DNA of 64,000 nt from the NCBI RefSeq assembly GCF_019721995.1, contig NZ_BLYC01000010.1, positions 1-64,000 of the forward strand. Reading direction: 5' to 3'. The position numbers were made by a program, and so were the translations under genes. Below the pieces are notes generated by a model. The model was not told the origin of the DNA and did not search any database. It was given only the letters and a program-made list of their open reading frames with translations. Below are positions 51,491 to 62,242 of this stretch, piece by piece; the first letter of the stretch is position 1, and the number at the start of each line of letters is the position of its first letter. This DNA is from Bathymodiolus japonicus methanotrophic gill symbiont (lineage in GTDB: Bacteria; Pseudomonadota; Gammaproteobacteria; Methylococcales; Methylomonadaceae).

Positions 51491-51572
51491 ATTTTTCTAT
51501 TACACGCTAAATTTACCCGTTTGATATACCTAGCGCACTCTTTAAATTCACACTCAATTATCGGAGATAGCA

Positions 51573-52748
51573 ATGCCAGTAACAAAAATGGCTGATTTAG
51601 ATTTAAATGGAAAACGAATTTTAATTCGCCAGGACCTTAATGTACCGGTTCAAGATGGCAAAATTACAAGTGATATCCGTATCCGTGCCAGTTTACCTGC
51701 TATCAAGCTTGGCCTGGATGCCGGCGCCGCCGTCATGCTAATGTCGCATTTAGGTCGCCCTACTGAAGGGGAGTTTGATCAAGCGGCTTCTTTGCAGCCA
51801 GTTGCGCAACGTTTATCAGAGTTGCTTGGCACGCCGGTTCGCCTAGAAAAAAACTGGATTGATGGTATCGATATCAAGCCTGGTGAAGTCGTATTATGCG
51901 AAAACGTACGCTTTAATATTGGCGAAAAAGAGAACAGTCCTGAACTGGGCAAAAAAATGGCCGCTTTATGCGATATTTTTGTGATGGATGCTTTTGGTAC
52001 TGCACATAGAGCACAGGCGTCAACGCATAGTGTAATCGAACATGCCAGGATTGCTTGCGCTGGGCCATTGTTATCAGCTGAACTAGAAGCTCTGGGCAAA
52101 TCTCTGAATAACCCTGAACGCCCGGTGGTTGCCATAGTTGGCGGCTCTAAGGTTTCAACTAAATTGACTGTTCTCAAAACCCTGGCAGATAAAGTTGATC
52201 AACTCATAGTCGGCGGTGGAATTGCCAATACGTTTATTGCCGCAGCCGGTTATTCAGTGGGCAAATCGCTTTATGAAGCTGATTTAATTGACGATGCTAA
52301 GGCATTAATTGCAGCGGCTAAAGCCAATAATTCAGATATTCCTGTACCTGTTGATGTGGTGTGTGCAAAAGAATTTTCGGAGTCTGCTGTAGCGACGATC
52401 AAAAATGTGAGCGATATAGACGAAGATGATATGGTGCTGGATATCGGCCCAGAAACTGCCAAACAATATGCAGAGATTCTAAAGTCAGCTAAAACTATCG
52501 TCTGGAATGGGCCGGTCGGTGTTTTTGAAATTAACCAATTTGCCGAAGGTACAAAAACATTAGCTCTGGCTATCGCTGATAGTGATGCGTTCTCTATTGC
52601 CGGTGGTGGCGATACTCTGGCAGCTATTGATAAATATGAAATTAAAGACAGAGTGTCCTATACCTCTACCGGAGGTGGCGCATTCCTGGAATTTTTAGAA
52701 GGCAAGGAACTGCCAGCTATTACTGCACTTGAAGCCAAGAATAGCTAG
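51573..52748 (+). CDS. pgk: Phosphoglycerate kinase
   Basis: 391 residues, standard bacterial length. Interconverts 1,3-bisphosphoglycerate + ADP and 3-phosphoglycerate + ATP. Motifs: [48 protein letters not shown] and [14 protein letters not shown] lies 6 bp upstream of the ATG. Followed by a strong hairpin at 52764-52801, so it is probably a single-gene unit here. Confidence 0.97.
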   Translation: MPVTKMADLDLNGKRILIRQDLNVPVQDGKITSDIRIRASLPAIKLGLDAGAAVMLMSHLGRPTEGEFDQAASLQPVAQRLSELLGTPVRLEKNWIDGIDIKPGEVVLCENVRFNIGEKENSPELGKKMAALCDIFVMDAFGTAHRAQASTHSVIEHARIACAGPLLSAELEALGKSLNNPERPVVAIVGGSKVSTKLTVLKTLADKVDQLIVGGGIANTFIAAAGYSVGKSLYEADLIDDAKALIAAAKANNSDIPVPVDVVCAKEFSESAVATIKNVSDIDEDDMVLDIGPETAKQYAEILKSAKTIVWNGPVGVFEINQFAEGTKTLALAIADSDAFSIAGGGDTLAAIDKYEIKDRVSYTSTGGGAFLEFLEGKELPAITALEAKNS

Positions 52749-52763
52749 CTTAATTAAAGCAAA

Positions 52764-52801
52764 GATGGTTTGCGTGTCGTTTTTATTGCACGCAAACCAT
52801 C
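52764..52801 (+). terminator. Hairpin after pgk
   Basis: GATGGTTTGCGTG - 12 nt - CACGCAAACCATC, a perfect 13-bp stem, with no T-run directly after it. Confidence 0.7.
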
Positions 52802-52898
52802 ACTAATGCTGACTTTTTATCAAGGAAAGTTTTATAAGAACTTAAAACTCCAATATAATAGTCAATTATTTTTTAATATCCACCCTGAAGGTTTAATA

Positions 52899-53144
52899 AT
52901 GGCACGAGTTACTGTCGAAGATTGTCTAGATAATGTTGAAAATCGCTTTGAGCTAGTCTTACTGGCGGCACAAAGAGCTCGGCAACTAGAAAAAGGCGCT
53001 GATGAATTTGTTACACGTGGAAAAGATAAATGCACCGTTGTTGCCTTACGCGAAATAGCGGAAGGTCATGTGACCAAAGAAAACATAGATGCACTACACC
53101 AAGTAGCTGAGCCTCTTGATGCCTTCCAGACTACATTAAATTGA
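52899..53144 (+). CDS. rpoZ: RNA polymerase omega subunit
   Basis: 81 residues from the ATG at 52899 (GAAGGT ribosome site upstream). [30 protein letters not shown] with [18 protein letters not shown] is diagnostic of omega, which aids assembly of the polymerase and ppGpp binding. A longer open frame to 52770 has no family support. spoT starts 4 bp after the stop; rpoZ-spoT is a conserved pair. Confidence 0.97.
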   Translation: MARVTVEDCLDNVENRFELVLLAAQRARQLEKGADEFVTRGKDKCTVVALREIAEGHVTKENIDALHQVAEPLDAFQTTLN

Positions 53145-53148
53145 ATGT

Positions 53149-55317
53149 ATGAGCGCTCAGGTCTCCACAGCAATCTCCGAGCAACCTGAGCAGCTCCTGT
53201 TCGAAAAACTAAATACCTTACTAAGTAAATATTTAAATTCAGCCCACATTGATCAGGTTTACCAAGCTTATCGATACGGTGCCAAACACCATCAGGGGCA
53301 GTTTCGTAAAACCGGCGAGGCTTATATTTGCCACCCACTTGCTGTTGCAATTTCTCTCGCTAAAATGCGCATGGATGTGCATGGCATTATGGCTGCTATT
53401 CTGCATGACCTTATTGAAGACACCGATGTTAGCAAACAGGAGATCCTTGAATTATTTGGCGAGGATGTCGCTGAATTAGTCGATGGTGTTACCAAGCTAA
53501 CCCAGTTAAATTGCAAGACTCAAGCTGAGGCACAAGCAGAAAATGTGCGTAAAATGTGTCTGGCAATGGCTAAAGACATGCGTGTGATTATGGTCAAGCT
53601 GGGCGATCGTTTGCATAATATGCAGACACTCGGTGTTATGCGCCCGGATAAAAAGCGCCGCATAGCCAAAGAAACCCTGGATATATACACGCCTATTGCT
53701 AATCGCCTGGGCATGAATAATATCCGCCATCAGCTGGAATCATTATGCTTTGAAGCAATGCACCCCATGCGCTACCGGATTTTAAAAAATGCGGTAAAAA
53801 AAGCGCGAGGCAATCGCAATGAAATTGTTGCAACCATTACAAATTCCTTAAAAACTCGCCTGCATCAGGAACATGTGAGCTGTGATGTACAAGGCCGTGA
53901 AAAGTACCTGTACAGTATCTACAAGAAAATGCTGGCAAAAAAACTGTCTTTCTCGGATATTTTTGATGTCTACGCTTTTCGCATTCATTGCGATAATGTC
54001 GATACCTGCTATCGGGTTTTAGGCATAGTACATAATCTCTTCAAGCCTATTCCCGGGAAATTTAAAGACTATATCGCCTTACCCAAGGCAAATGGCTATC
54101 AGTCTTTGCATACTATTGTAATCGGACCTTACGGTGTGCCTCTGGAAATCCAGATTCGTACACATCAAATGCATCGCATGTCTGAATCAGGCATTGCTGC
54201 TCACTGGCTTTATAAGTCTGATGACGAAGAGCACTTCAATTCTAAATATCGTGCTAATGAATGGGTACGTGACTTACTGGAAATTCAGAAAACAGCGGGT
54301 AATTCACTGGAATTTATTGATAATTTAAAGATTGATTTATTCCCCCAGGAAATTTTTGTTTTTACGCCGCAAGGTAATATTGTAAAACTGCCACGAAATT
54401 CCAGTGTGGTCGATTTTGCCTATGCAGTGCACACAGACATAGGCAATTCCTGTGTCTCAGCGCGTATCGATAAACGCCTGGCACCTTTACAGGCGAAACT
54501 GGGAAACGGTGTAACTGTTGAAGTTATTAGGGCTACCTGGGCAAGACCTAATCCACTCTGGTTAAATTATGTAGTCACTACTAAGGCGCGCGCAGGTATA
54601 CGCTCCTATCTGAAACATTTTAAGCAGCAGGAAGCTATTAGTCTGGGACGGCGCCTGCTGGAAAAAGAGCTGCAAGATATAGGAAAATCTCTTGAAGATA
54701 TTTCGGAGTCCATGCAAAATCAGCTATTAATAGCGATTAACCTTGCCAGCACGGATGAGCTATATGAAGAAATTGGTCTGGGCAATAAAATGCCCTTTTT
54801 AATTGCCAAGCAGCTCAATCAAGCTGATGTCAGTGCCTCTTTAAAACTGGAGGACACCGAAATACGTAAAGAAACTCCGCTGGCTATAAAGGGCTCTGAA
54901 GGCATGGTGGTCACTATCGCAAAATGCTGTCGTCCTATTCCGGGCGATCCTATAGTCGGCTATTTCAATCCAGGCAAAGGGATCGTAGTGCATCATCATG
55001 AATGCCGGAATAGTACTAATGAACGCAAAAAAACCACCGACTGGCTAGAAGTTGAGTGGAGCAATGATACAACTGGCGAATATCCAACTGAAATACGCCT
55101 GGAATTATTGAATCAGCCGGGGACTTTAGCTACCATTGTATCAACAATTTCAAAGTTAGAATCCAATATAGAAAATATCAACATTGCCGAGCAGGATGGA
55201 CGCGTTTCTGTTGATTACATTACCCTGACAGTTAAAGATAGATTACATCTGGCAAATATCATGCGCCAGCTTAAAAAGTTATTTATTGTTCTAAAAATTA
55301 CCCGCACAAGAGGCTAG
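53149..55317 (+). CDS. spoT: Bifunctional (p)ppGpp synthase/hydrolase SpoT
   Basis: 722 residues. N-terminal HD hydrolase with [21 protein letters not shown] and HDLIEDTDV; RelA/SpoT synthetase domain with [13 protein letters not shown] and [22 protein letters not shown] domain beginning [27 protein letters not shown]; and a C-terminal ACT domain. Intact HD motif supports hydrolase activity. Makes and degrades the stringent-response alarmone in the cytoplasm. Confidence 0.97.
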   Translation: MSAQVSTAISEQPEQLLFEKLNTLLSKYLNSAHIDQVYQAYRYGAKHHQGQFRKTGEAYICHPLAVAISLAKMRMDVHGIMAAILHDLIEDTDVSKQEILELFGEDVAELVDGVTKLTQLNCKTQAEAQAENVRKMCLAMAKDMRVIMVKLGDRLHNMQTLGVMRPDKKRRIAKETLDIYTPIANRLGMNNIRHQLESLCFEAMHPMRYRILKNAVKKARGNRNEIVATITNSLKTRLHQEHVSCDVQGREKYLYSIYKKMLAKKLSFSDIFDVYAFRIHCDNVDTCYRVLGIVHNLFKPIPGKFKDYIALPKANGYQSLHTIVIGPYGVPLEIQIRTHQMHRMSESGIAAHWLYKSDDEEHFNSKYRANEWVRDLLEIQKTAGNSLEFIDNLKIDLFPQEIFVFTPQGNIVKLPRNSSVVDFAYAVHTDIGNSCVSARIDKRLAPLQAKLGNGVTVEVIRATWARPNPLWLNYVVTTKARAGIRSYLKHFKQQEAISLGRRLLEKELQDIGKSLEDISESMQNQLLIAINLASTDELYEEIGLGNKMPFLIAKQLNQADVSASLKLEDTEIRKETPLAIKGSEGMVVTIAKCCRPIPGDPIVGYFNPGKGIVVHHHECRNSTNERKKTTDWLEVEWSNDTTGEYPTEIRLELLNQPGTLATIVSTISKLESNIENINIAEQDGRVSVDYITLTVKDRLHLANIMRQLKKLFIVLKITRTRG

Positions 55318-55325
55318 AAATATTT

Positions 55326-55727
55326 ATGCAAAAAGAGAGTATCCACACTGAATCTGCACCCCAGGCAATTGGCACTTATTCTCAGGCAGTTAAAGTAGGG
55401 ACAACGATCTACCTGTCAGGACAAATCCCACTGGATCCCGTCTCAATGGAAGTCGTAACAGGTGATATCAGCGCACATATCAAACAGGTGTTTGATAATT
55501 TAACGGCTGTCGCACAGGCGGCTGGTGGTGAATTGCAGGATGTTGTTAAATTGAATGTTTTCCTCACCGACTTGTCTTATTTTCCTATCGTGAATGAAAT
55601 AATGGGGCAGTATTTTAACCAGCCCTACCCTGCCCGTGCAGTCATCGGTGTTGCTGCATTACCTAAAGGTGTTAGCGTAGAAATGGATGCGGTGATGGAA
55701 TTAAAGTCGCCTGAGTATAATTACTGA
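55326..55727 (+). CDS. ridA: RidA/YjgF enamine/imine deaminase
   Basis: 133 residues. Family signatures [23 protein letters not shown] and [23 protein letters not shown], with the active-site Arg in PARAV. RidA hydrolyses reactive 2-aminoacrylate made by PLP enzymes. Close behind spoT (8 bp). MITE-A entered at the stop codon; because the target duplication repeats TATAATTA, the last residues and a stop (now TGA from the MITE) are preserved. Confidence 0.95.
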   Translation: MQKESIHTESAPQAIGTYSQAVKVGTTIYLSGQIPLDPVSMEVVTGDISAHIKQVFDNLTAVAQAAGGELQDVVKLNVFLTDLSYFPIVNEIMGQYFNQPYPARAVIGVAALPKGVSVEMDAVMELKSPEYNY

Positions 55728-55927
55728 AGTTTCCCAATTATTGAGTAGCTGAAATACACAATGCTGGTGTATCGAGGTTTATTTTAGGTGGTTTTGCCAT
55801 GTTTATAGCAAACCCCTACTTAATTCCCCTTAGGCAATAGCATTTGAAACGAATGAAAAGACTGTTTTTTTCATATAGTTGTAGCATAGTTTCAATTTTA
55901 CCATAAATAATTATTGGGAAACTTCAG
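55724..55927. repeat. MITE-A, complete with target duplication
   Basis: 204 bp, flanked by TATAATTA (55716-55723 and 55928-55935). This copy fixes the ends and the 8-bp duplication of the family. Confidence 0.96.
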
Positions 55928-56015
55928 TATAATTATTAACCCCCCTTTTTTAACATTTTAAAACATTAGCGGCCTAATTCCGAGCCACTCCTACTGCTAA
56001 AGTTAATGACTTACC

Positions 56016-58106
56016 ATGGATTCACAGGGCATTCTAAACCAATCTGTCGCATCACTCAAAGGTATCGGTGGGCAAACAGTAGGCCGCCTGGAAAAATTAG
56101 CTATTCGCCAGATTCGTGATCTAATCTTTCACCTGCCCTTGCGTTATGAAGATCGCACCCGTGTTCAGGCAATAAATGAGCTCACCCCGGGTAGTGTCGC
56201 CTTAATCTGCGCGAAAGTCGTTTCCAGCAGCATTCTAAATCGGGGCCGGCGCACATTAGTCTGTCAGATCAGCGATGAAACCGGCTATCTAGGGCTGCGC
56301 TTTTTTCATTTTACAGCCAAGCAATACAATAGCCTTAGTTCGGGAACATTAATCAGCTGCTTTGGGGAAATTAAAGATGGCTACTCGGGCCATGAAATGA
56401 TCCACCCTGAATATAAAGTCATCCAGCAAATTGATGACTGCATCACCAAAGATACCCTGAGCGCAATCTACCCACTTACTGAAGGGCTACGCCAGAGCAG
56501 TATTAGAAAAGCGGTAGAGCAGGCGTTAACTTTGTACAACAATGCCCCCGACTCACTTCCCGATTTATTACCTGCGGCGGTATTACGCAAATTTCAATAT
56601 CCCACTTTAATTGATGCATTAAATACCCTGCATACGCCAGCCCCAGGCATATCGCTTGATACCTTAGTCAACTACCCTAACCCGGCATTAAAACGTCTGG
56701 CTTTTGAAGAATTCGTTGCCCATCAGTTAAGTCAGCTGCAACGAAAATCGGCAGATAAGCACTGGCAGGCTCCCGTCTTAGAATGTAGCAAACAGCAAGC
56801 CAGACAGTTTCTAGCTAGCCTCAGTTTTAAGCTAACTAATGCCCAACAGCGGGTTATTGCTGAAATCACAACTGATTGTGCCAGCAACTCTCCGATGTTA
56901 CGCTTAATACAAGGCGATGTAGGCTCAGGAAAAACCGTAGTCTCTGCATACGCTGCCTTGCTTGCCTTAAGTAGTCAATATCAAGTAGCTATTATGGCAC
57001 CTACCGAATTGCTGGCTGAACAGCATCTACGCAATTTTAGTGTTTGGTTTAAGTGCTTTGATACTCATATTATCTTTCTAACCGGACAGCTAAAAGGCAA
57101 AAAACGCCAGCAAGCACTGGAAGCAATAGCAGATGGCAGTGCCGGTATTATTATCGGCACCCATGCCTTATTTCAGGATGCAGTTGTATTTGCCCGCTTG
57201 GGGCTGATCATTATTGATGAGCAACACCGCTTCGGTGTTAATCAGCGCATGGCATTGCGAGATAAAGGCCAGCATAAAAACAACAAGCCGCATCAGTTAA
57301 TTATGACTGCAACGCCTATCCCTCGAACCCTCGCAATGCTTAATTATGCAGACTTGGATATTTCCATTATTGATGAACTGCCTCCTGGCAGAATTCCGGT
57401 TGTTACCCGCGCTATTTCTGCACAGCGGCGTAGCGAGGTCATTGCCAAAATCAACAACTGGATACAGCAAGGCAGACAAAGCTACTGGGTATGTACCTTA
57501 ATCGAAGAATCCGAAGCATTACAGTGTGAAGCGGCAGAGAAAACGGCTGCACATTTAGTCGAAATACTGCCAGAGGTACGTATAGGCCTGGTGCATGGAC
57601 GCATGAAAGCAGCGGATAAAGACCAGGTGATGCAAGCGTTTAAAAAGCATCAACTGGATCTACTGGTTGCAACCACAGTGATCGAAGTCGGCGTTGATGT
57701 GCCTAATGCCGGACTGATGATTATCGAAAACCCTGAGCGACTGGGCCTCTCTCAGCTACACCAGTTACGCGGGCGTGTTGGCCGTGGTAGTGATGATAGT
57801 TTCTGCCTGTTAATGTATCAATCGCCCTTATCAAAAACAGCTGGCGAGCGACTTAATATTTTGCGCGAAACCAGTGATGGTTTTATTATTGCCGAAAAAG
57901 ACTTAGAATTACGCGGCCCGGGTGAGATGATGGGCACCAGGCAAACCGGGCAAATGCAATTTAAAATTGCCAGCCTGGAGAACGATATTGATTTACTGGA
58001 TCAGGTCGACATAGCAGTCAATCTTATCCAGCAAAACTATCCCGAAAATATTCAGCCGCTGGTTGAGCGCTGGTTAGGATCGACAACGAAATATGCAGAG
58101 GTTTGA
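56016..58106 (+). CDS. recG: ATP-dependent DNA helicase RecG
   Basis: 696 residues. Wedge/OB domain at the N-terminus (LKGIGGQTVGRLEKLAI, LPLRYEDRTRV), then helicase motifs: GDVGSGKTVVSAYAALLAL (I), APTELLAEQH (Ia), IIDEQHRFGV (II, DEQH), MTATPIPRTLA (III), TTVIEVGVDVPNA and QLRGRVGRG (V-VI). Remodels stalled forks and Holliday junctions. MITE-A lies between ridA and recG, possibly in its leader. Confidence 0.97.
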   Translation: MDSQGILNQSVASLKGIGGQTVGRLEKLAIRQIRDLIFHLPLRYEDRTRVQAINELTPGSVALICAKVVSSSILNRGRRTLVCQISDETGYLGLRFFHFTAKQYNSLSSGTLISCFGEIKDGYSGHEMIHPEYKVIQQIDDCITKDTLSAIYPLTEGLRQSSIRKAVEQALTLYNNAPDSLPDLLPAAVLRKFQYPTLIDALNTLHTPAPGISLDTLVNYPNPALKRLAFEEFVAHQLSQLQRKSADKHWQAPVLECSKQQARQFLASLSFKLTNAQQRVIAEITTDCASNSPMLRLIQGDVGSGKTVVSAYAALLALSSQYQVAIMAPTELLAEQHLRNFSVWFKCFDTHIIFLTGQLKGKKRQQALEAIADGSAGIIIGTHALFQDAVVFARLGLIIIDEQHRFGVNQRMALRDKGQHKNNKPHQLIMTATPIPRTLAMLNYADLDISIIDELPPGRIPVVTRAISAQRRSEVIAKINNWIQQGRQSYWVCTLIEESEALQCEAAEKTAAHLVEILPEVRIGLVHGRMKAADKDQVMQAFKKHQLDLLVATTVIEVGVDVPNAGLMIIENPERLGLSQLHQLRGRVGRGSDDSFCLLMYQSPLSKTAGERLNILRETSDGFIIAEKDLELRGPGEMMGTRQTGQMQFKIASLENDIDLLDQVDIAVNLIQQNYPENIQPLVERWLGSTTKYAEV

Positions 58107-58672
58107 TAATATTGAACAATAAAAGCAGCTTATATCCAAAAGAGCCAACCTGGTTCTGTAATCGCTTAAAAAGTCGTTTAAACATCCCTGATAATGCTGC
58201 TTCGTGGATTTACGAGCCCGGCTCTATTACCCAAAGACTTCGAGACTACTATGGCTCGCGCGTGCGTGTGCAGGTGCTTAAAAACCAATGGCAAAGAGCA
58301 TTTATATCCGAAAGCAAGCTACTAAAAACGTCACCCATAAAATATACTCTGACCCGAGAAGTACTGCTGTATGCTGATGATATTCCTCTGGTACTCGCAC
58401 GAACTATCCTGCCTAAACAGACTATCAGTAGCGCACATCGAAACCTGTCGCACCTGGGTAATCGTCCTCTGGGCGAAGTGATTTTTTCATACCCCAGATT
58501 AGAACGCCTGGCACTGGAAATTACACAGGTCCCCGTGCATAGCTGGCGGTCATCTATACAACAGATGATGCTGGTTACACAACCCCTATGGGGACGTAGA
58601 ACCATTTATGCCATTCATCATCACCCGCTATTGGTTAGTGAGTTTTTTTTACCGGCAATTTTGAATCATTAG
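58103..58672 (+). CDS. ubiC: Chorismate pyruvate-lyase family protein
   Basis: 189 residues. Resembles UbiC, which converts chorismate to 4-hydroxybenzoate, the first ubiquinone step: EPGSITQRLRDYYGSRVRVQVL, a WQRAFISES-like segment, LTREVLLYADDIPLVLARTILP and NRPLGEVIFSYP. The start is a TTG overlapping the recG stop (TTGATAA), implying translational coupling. ubiA is not seen. Confidence 0.88.
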   Translation: MIILNNKSSLYPKEPTWFCNRLKSRLNIPDNAASWIYEPGSITQRLRDYYGSRVRVQVLKNQWQRAFISESKLLKTSPIKYTLTREVLLYADDIPLVLARTILPKQTISSAHRNLSHLGNRPLGEVIFSYPRLERLALEITQVPVHSWRSSIQQMMLVTQPLWGRRTIYAIHHHPLLVSEFFLPAILNH

Positions 58673-58718
58673 AACCCACATTAAGTAAATACTTAAACCT
58701 GAATAAGGAAGAATACAT

Positions 58719-59159
58719 ATGCGCTATTTACATACCATGGTCAGAGTACAAGACCTGGACGCAGCCCTACATTTTTACTGCCAGCAATTAGGCATCCAGG
58801 AATCACATCGATTTGACGATGAAGCTGGTCGTTACACACTCGTGTACTTAAATGCCCCGGCAGATTCCGAGCTGGCAAAAAACACCCAGGCGCCGTTACT
58901 GGAGTTAACCTATAACTGGGATACTGAAGTGTACGCCGATGGACGAAATTTTGGCCACCTGGCTTTTGAAGTCGATGATATTTACGCTACTTGCCAAAAA
59001 CTACTGGAGAGTGGTGTAATTATTAACCGGCCACCACGCGATGGTTATATGGCCTTTATCCGCTCGCCCGATCTGATTTCCATTGAACTATTGCAAAAAG
59101 GTGAGCCGCTAAGCCCTACTGAACCCTGGGCTTCTATGGAAAATACCGGTAGCTGGTAA
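58719..59159 (+). CDS. gloA: Lactoylglutathione lyase (glyoxalase I)
   Basis: 146 residues, one VOC fold. Metal ligands fit the GloA pattern: H5 (MRYLHTMVRV), Glu in LLELTYNWD, His in FGHLAFEVDD, Glu in ISIELLQK. Isomerises the methylglyoxal-glutathione adduct. GGAAG ribosome site. 59160-59414 after it has small hairpins (CTTCATGACCTTCATGG) but no gene. Confidence 0.9.
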   Translation: MRYLHTMVRVQDLDAALHFYCQQLGIQESHRFDDEAGRYTLVYLNAPADSELAKNTQAPLLELTYNWDTEVYADGRNFGHLAFEVDDIYATCQKLLESGVIINRPPRDGYMAFIRSPDLISIELLQKGEPLSPTEPWASMENTGSW

Positions 59160-59414
59160 TATCAAAGTGCAGATAATATAAATGGTTGAATGAGCAGCTT
59201 ATGCTGTCCTTTTTCACCGGAGGATTAATGACACACTTATTCACGTTTAGTCAAACCCCAACTGTATATCAGGTAGCTTGAGGAAGCCTTTTAATTGTGA
59301 ACGACATTTTTTAACTTGTATTTTCTCCATGAAGGACACGAAGGTTATTTTGTTTTTCTTCATGACCTTCATGGTGAGTCTTGTTTTTTTCATCAACTAC
59401 TCGAAACATTTATA

Positions 59415-59891
59415 TTAGGAGATACGATCAGCCTTTTTCCGGTATTTAAGCTGCATTCCGGCTAAAAAATTACGCAAAATCTGATTTTTACATTCACGAT
59501 AATTTTTATGTTCTGGCTTACGAAAAAATGCACTTAACTCATGCTTGCTCAAGCGAAAGTCAACGAGTTGCATGATCGCCAGAATATCGTCATCCTTAAG
59601 ATTTAACGCGATTTTTAATTTTCTAAAGATAATATTATTCGTCAGCCGCTGCTCTGGCTTGGGTTGCGTGCCAGGCTTCTTGCCACGTTTATGGTTAATC
59701 AAACCATTCAGGAAAATTGCCAGTTCAGTATCTCTACATGCCTGGTACTCAGGATCGTCATCTTTTTTTAGCCAGGCGCTGATCTGCTGCCGCGACACCT
59801 GATGATCCGCCAGCGCAAATAATGCAATCATGCGGGTATCATTAAAATCAAAAGTGTAACGGATACGCCGTAAAACATCGTTATTAGTCAT
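59415..59891 (-). CDS. DUF1456 family protein (YehS-like)
   Basis: 158 residues in two repeats of the DUF1456 unit: NNDVLRRIRYTFDFNDTRMIALF...SRQQISAWLKKDDDPEY and TNNIIFRKLKIALNLKDDDILAIM...SKHELSAFFRKPEHKNY. E. coli YehS has the same duplication. Cytoplasmic; function not established. slyX lies 20 bp upstream on the same strand, probably cotranscribed. Confidence 0.9.
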   Translation of the reverse strand: MTNNDVLRRIRYTFDFNDTRMIALFALADHQVSRQQISAWLKKDDDPEYQACRDTELAIFLNGLINHKRGKKPGTQPKPEQRLTNNIIFRKLKIALNLKDDDILAIMQLVDFRLSKHELSAFFRKPEHKNYRECKNQILRNFLAGMQLKYRKKADRIS

Positions 59892-59910
59892 TGCTGAATC
59901 AACTTATTCA

Positions 59911-60129
59911 TTAATAATGCGGTGGACGTTCATCCGCAGCCGAAAATGCACCTGCAGATTGCGCTGACGCTTCCGATAAATCACGTACCCGGCCGATCAA
60001 TTGCTGTGTTAGGAGTTCTAATGCATCTATCTGGGTTTGCTGCTTACATACCACCTCATTAAGTTGGGCAATGGTATCTTCCTGATAGGCAATTTTGGTT
60101 TCTATTGCAATAATGCGTTGCACGGTCAT
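59911..60129 (-). CDS. slyX: SlyX family protein
   Basis: 72 residues, almost entirely a coiled coil (RIIAIETKIAYQEDTIAQLNEVV, QQTQIDALELLTQQLIGRV) ending in the characteristic ERPPHY. Function unknown in the family. Confidence 0.92.
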   Translation of the reverse strand: MTVQRIIAIETKIAYQEDTIAQLNEVVCKQQTQIDALELLTQQLIGRVRDLSEASAQSAGAFSAADERPPHY

Positions 60130-60337
60130 AGTCTTATTTTATTTGGGGAAATCAGGGAGTGAAAAACTCGATGTAGAGTAGACTTTAGTCCGCTACTCTA
60201 AGGGTTGAAAATTAAATTAAACCCGAAAGCTGTAGGATGCGCTGAGGAACGAAGCACATCCTACGGAATATATAGTTTCGAGTATTAAAAATTCTGCTTC
60301 TAAATCAATAATTGCGGACTAAAGTCCGCGCTACAGC
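60130..60337. repeat. Intergenic palindromic repeats
   Basis: Contains GTAGGATGCGC...GCACATCCTAC (60232-60264, inverse of the unit at 19950-20013) and GCGGACTAAAGTCCGC near 60315. Between mazG and slyX; mazG stop lies in its right end. Confidence 0.65.
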
Positions 60338-61114
60338 TTATATTTTCTTCAGAGTAAGTTTTGCTTCATTCCATAAGCCATCTAATTCATCTAGCTCACA
60401 TTGTTTAACTTCCCGTCCAGATTGCAGCACTTTATTTTCTATATATTCAAAGCGCTGGGTAAATTTCCGGGTGCTTTTTTTGAGTGCCTGTTCGGGATCA
60501 ATCTGCATATGTCTAGCGAGATTAACAGCAACCAGCAATAAATCGCCTATCTCCTCTTCTATATGCTGCTTGTCGCCTGACTCCCAGGCTTCTTTAACTT
60601 CGTCTAGTTCTTCCAGAACTTTATCGTAAACAGGCTCAACTGCCACCCAGCCAAAACCATGATGTGCAGCTCGATCCTGAATTTTCTTGCACTGCACTAG
60701 AGCGGGTAGATTTTTTGCCACACCAGATAATATAGTATGGTTTGCTACTTCTTTTGCCTCCCTCTCGGAAGATTTAAATGTTTCCCATGCCCGATGTTGC
60801 TCAGCTTCATTGGCATAAACTACGTCCGCAAAGACATGTGGATGTCTGCGAACTAATTTGTCAGTAATACCCGCTGCAACCTGTTCAAAATCAAATAGTC
60901 CCTGCTCTGCTGCAAGCTGGGCATGGAACACTACCTGGAACAACAAGTCACCTAATTCAGATTTAAGATCCTGCATATCACCGCGTTCAATCGCATCGAC
61001 AACTTCATACGCCTCTTCCAGCGTGTAGGGAATCAGACTGCTAAAGTCCTGCTTTTTATCCCATGAACAACCGGTTTGCGGATCTCTTAACTGCTGCATA
61101 TTTTTCATAGTCAC
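60338..61114 (-). CDS. mazG: Nucleoside triphosphate pyrophosphohydrolase MazG
   Basis: 258 residues, two tandem MazG domains. First: CSWDKKQDFSSLIPYTLEEAYEVVDAI with ELGDLLFQVVFHA; second: LEELDEVKEAW with EEEIGDLLLVAVNLARH. The paired ExxE and ExxD motifs coordinate magnesium. Removes non-canonical or excess NTPs. Its start overlaps the stop of the upstream transporter gene by one base, so the two are coupled. Confidence 0.95.
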   Translation of the reverse strand: MTMKNMQQLRDPQTGCSWDKKQDFSSLIPYTLEEAYEVVDAIERGDMQDLKSELGDLLFQVVFHAQLAAEQGLFDFEQVAAGITDKLVRRHPHVFADVVYANEAEQHRAWETFKSSEREAKEVANHTILSGVAKNLPALVQCKKIQDRAAHHGFGWVAVEPVYDKVLEELDEVKEAWESGDKQHIEEEIGDLLLVAVNLARHMQIDPEQALKKSTRKFTQRFEYIENKVLQSGREVKQCELDELDGLWNEAKLTLKKI

Positions 61115-62208
61115 TACATTTCATAGGTGTTCATTTTATCATCCAGGCGTGGCCAGGCTGATACCACTGCTTTAACCAGAGTAGCAAGAGGAATAGCAAA
61201 AAAGACGCCCCAAAACCCCCAAAGTCCACCAAAAAACAAGATAGCAACGATAATGGCAGCCGGATGCAGGTTAACCGCTTCCGAGAAAAGCAGTGGTACT
61301 AAAACCACACCATCAATAGCCTGTATGATTGAATAAGCAATTACCGTGTACATAAATTCATCGCCGCCAAACCCCCATTGAAAAAAGGCCACGCCCAAAA
61401 CAGGAAAAGTCACTAGCGTAGCACCTACGTATGGGATAATCACTTGCAGCCCCATAAACACAGACAACAATACCGCATAATTAAGCCCTAACGCAGAAAA
61501 TGTCATATAACTGACAATACCAAGTATTAAAACCTCGACAAATTTCCCACGTATATAGTTACCCAATTGCATATCTACTTCGACCCAGACATTGACAGAT
61601 AACAACCTATCCCGGGGTAAAAACTTAGCAAACCAGTCTAATAAAATTTTCTTATCTTTCAAACAGAAAAAGATTAGCACCGGAACCAAAATCAAATAGA
61701 CTAAGACACTGATAATGCCTACTACCGATGAGGCGGAAAAGCTTAATAAGTCCTGGCCATAGCTCAATGCCTCTTGCTGAATAGCAAACATGAGTTCACG
61801 CAATTTATCAGCAGATATAATTTGCGGATAGGCTTCCGGCAATTTCAAAATTTCTGCTTGCGAGCTTTTTATAATGTCCGGTGTATGCTGCAAGAGCTGT
61901 TTTAGCTGCTTATATAGCATAGGCATCAGGCCAAATAATAAATAACTAAAAGCACCCATAAACCCTGAAAACACAATTAATACAGCAGGTAGACGCTTTA
62001 GTTTATGCTCTAGCTTTTTGACCATGCCTTCTAATAAGTAGGCTAATACAATGGCAATAAAAACCGGCATTAATACATCAGCCAGAGATGTAATTAACAA
62101 GAATCCAACGATTAAAATAATCGCTAAAGCCACTGCTTGCGAATTGGGTAGAATTCGCTTTATACTGTCTTTTAAAAATTGTAGATTGGAAAAATCATTA
62201 CGCTGCAT
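61114..62208 (-). CDS. AI-2E family membrane protein (PerM-like)
   Basis: 364 residues with about eight hydrophobic helices in the AI-2E transporter pattern (PF01594): VALAIILIVGFLLITSLADVLMPVFIAIVLAYLLEG near the N-terminus, and LVTFPVLGVAFFQWG and GGLWGFWGVFFAIPLATLVKAV near the end. Substrate is not predictable from sequence. Coupled to mazG. Confidence 0.9.
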   Translation of the reverse strand: MQRNDFSNLQFLKDSIKRILPNSQAVALAIILIVGFLLITSLADVLMPVFIAIVLAYLLEGMVKKLEHKLKRLPAVLIVFSGFMGAFSYLLFGLMPMLYKQLKQLLQHTPDIIKSSQAEILKLPEAYPQIISADKLRELMFAIQQEALSYGQDLLSFSASSVVGIISVLVYLILVPVLIFFCLKDKKILLDWFAKFLPRDRLLSVNVWVEVDMQLGNYIRGKFVEVLILGIVSYMTFSALGLNYAVLLSVFMGLQVIIPYVGATLVTFPVLGVAFFQWGFGGDEFMYTVIAYSIIQAIDGVVLVPLLFSEAVNLHPAAIIVAILFFGGLWGFWGVFFAIPLATLVKAVVSAWPRLDDKMNTYEM

Positions 62209-62242
62209 AGTGACTATTTATTATTGTTATTTTTATTAGATG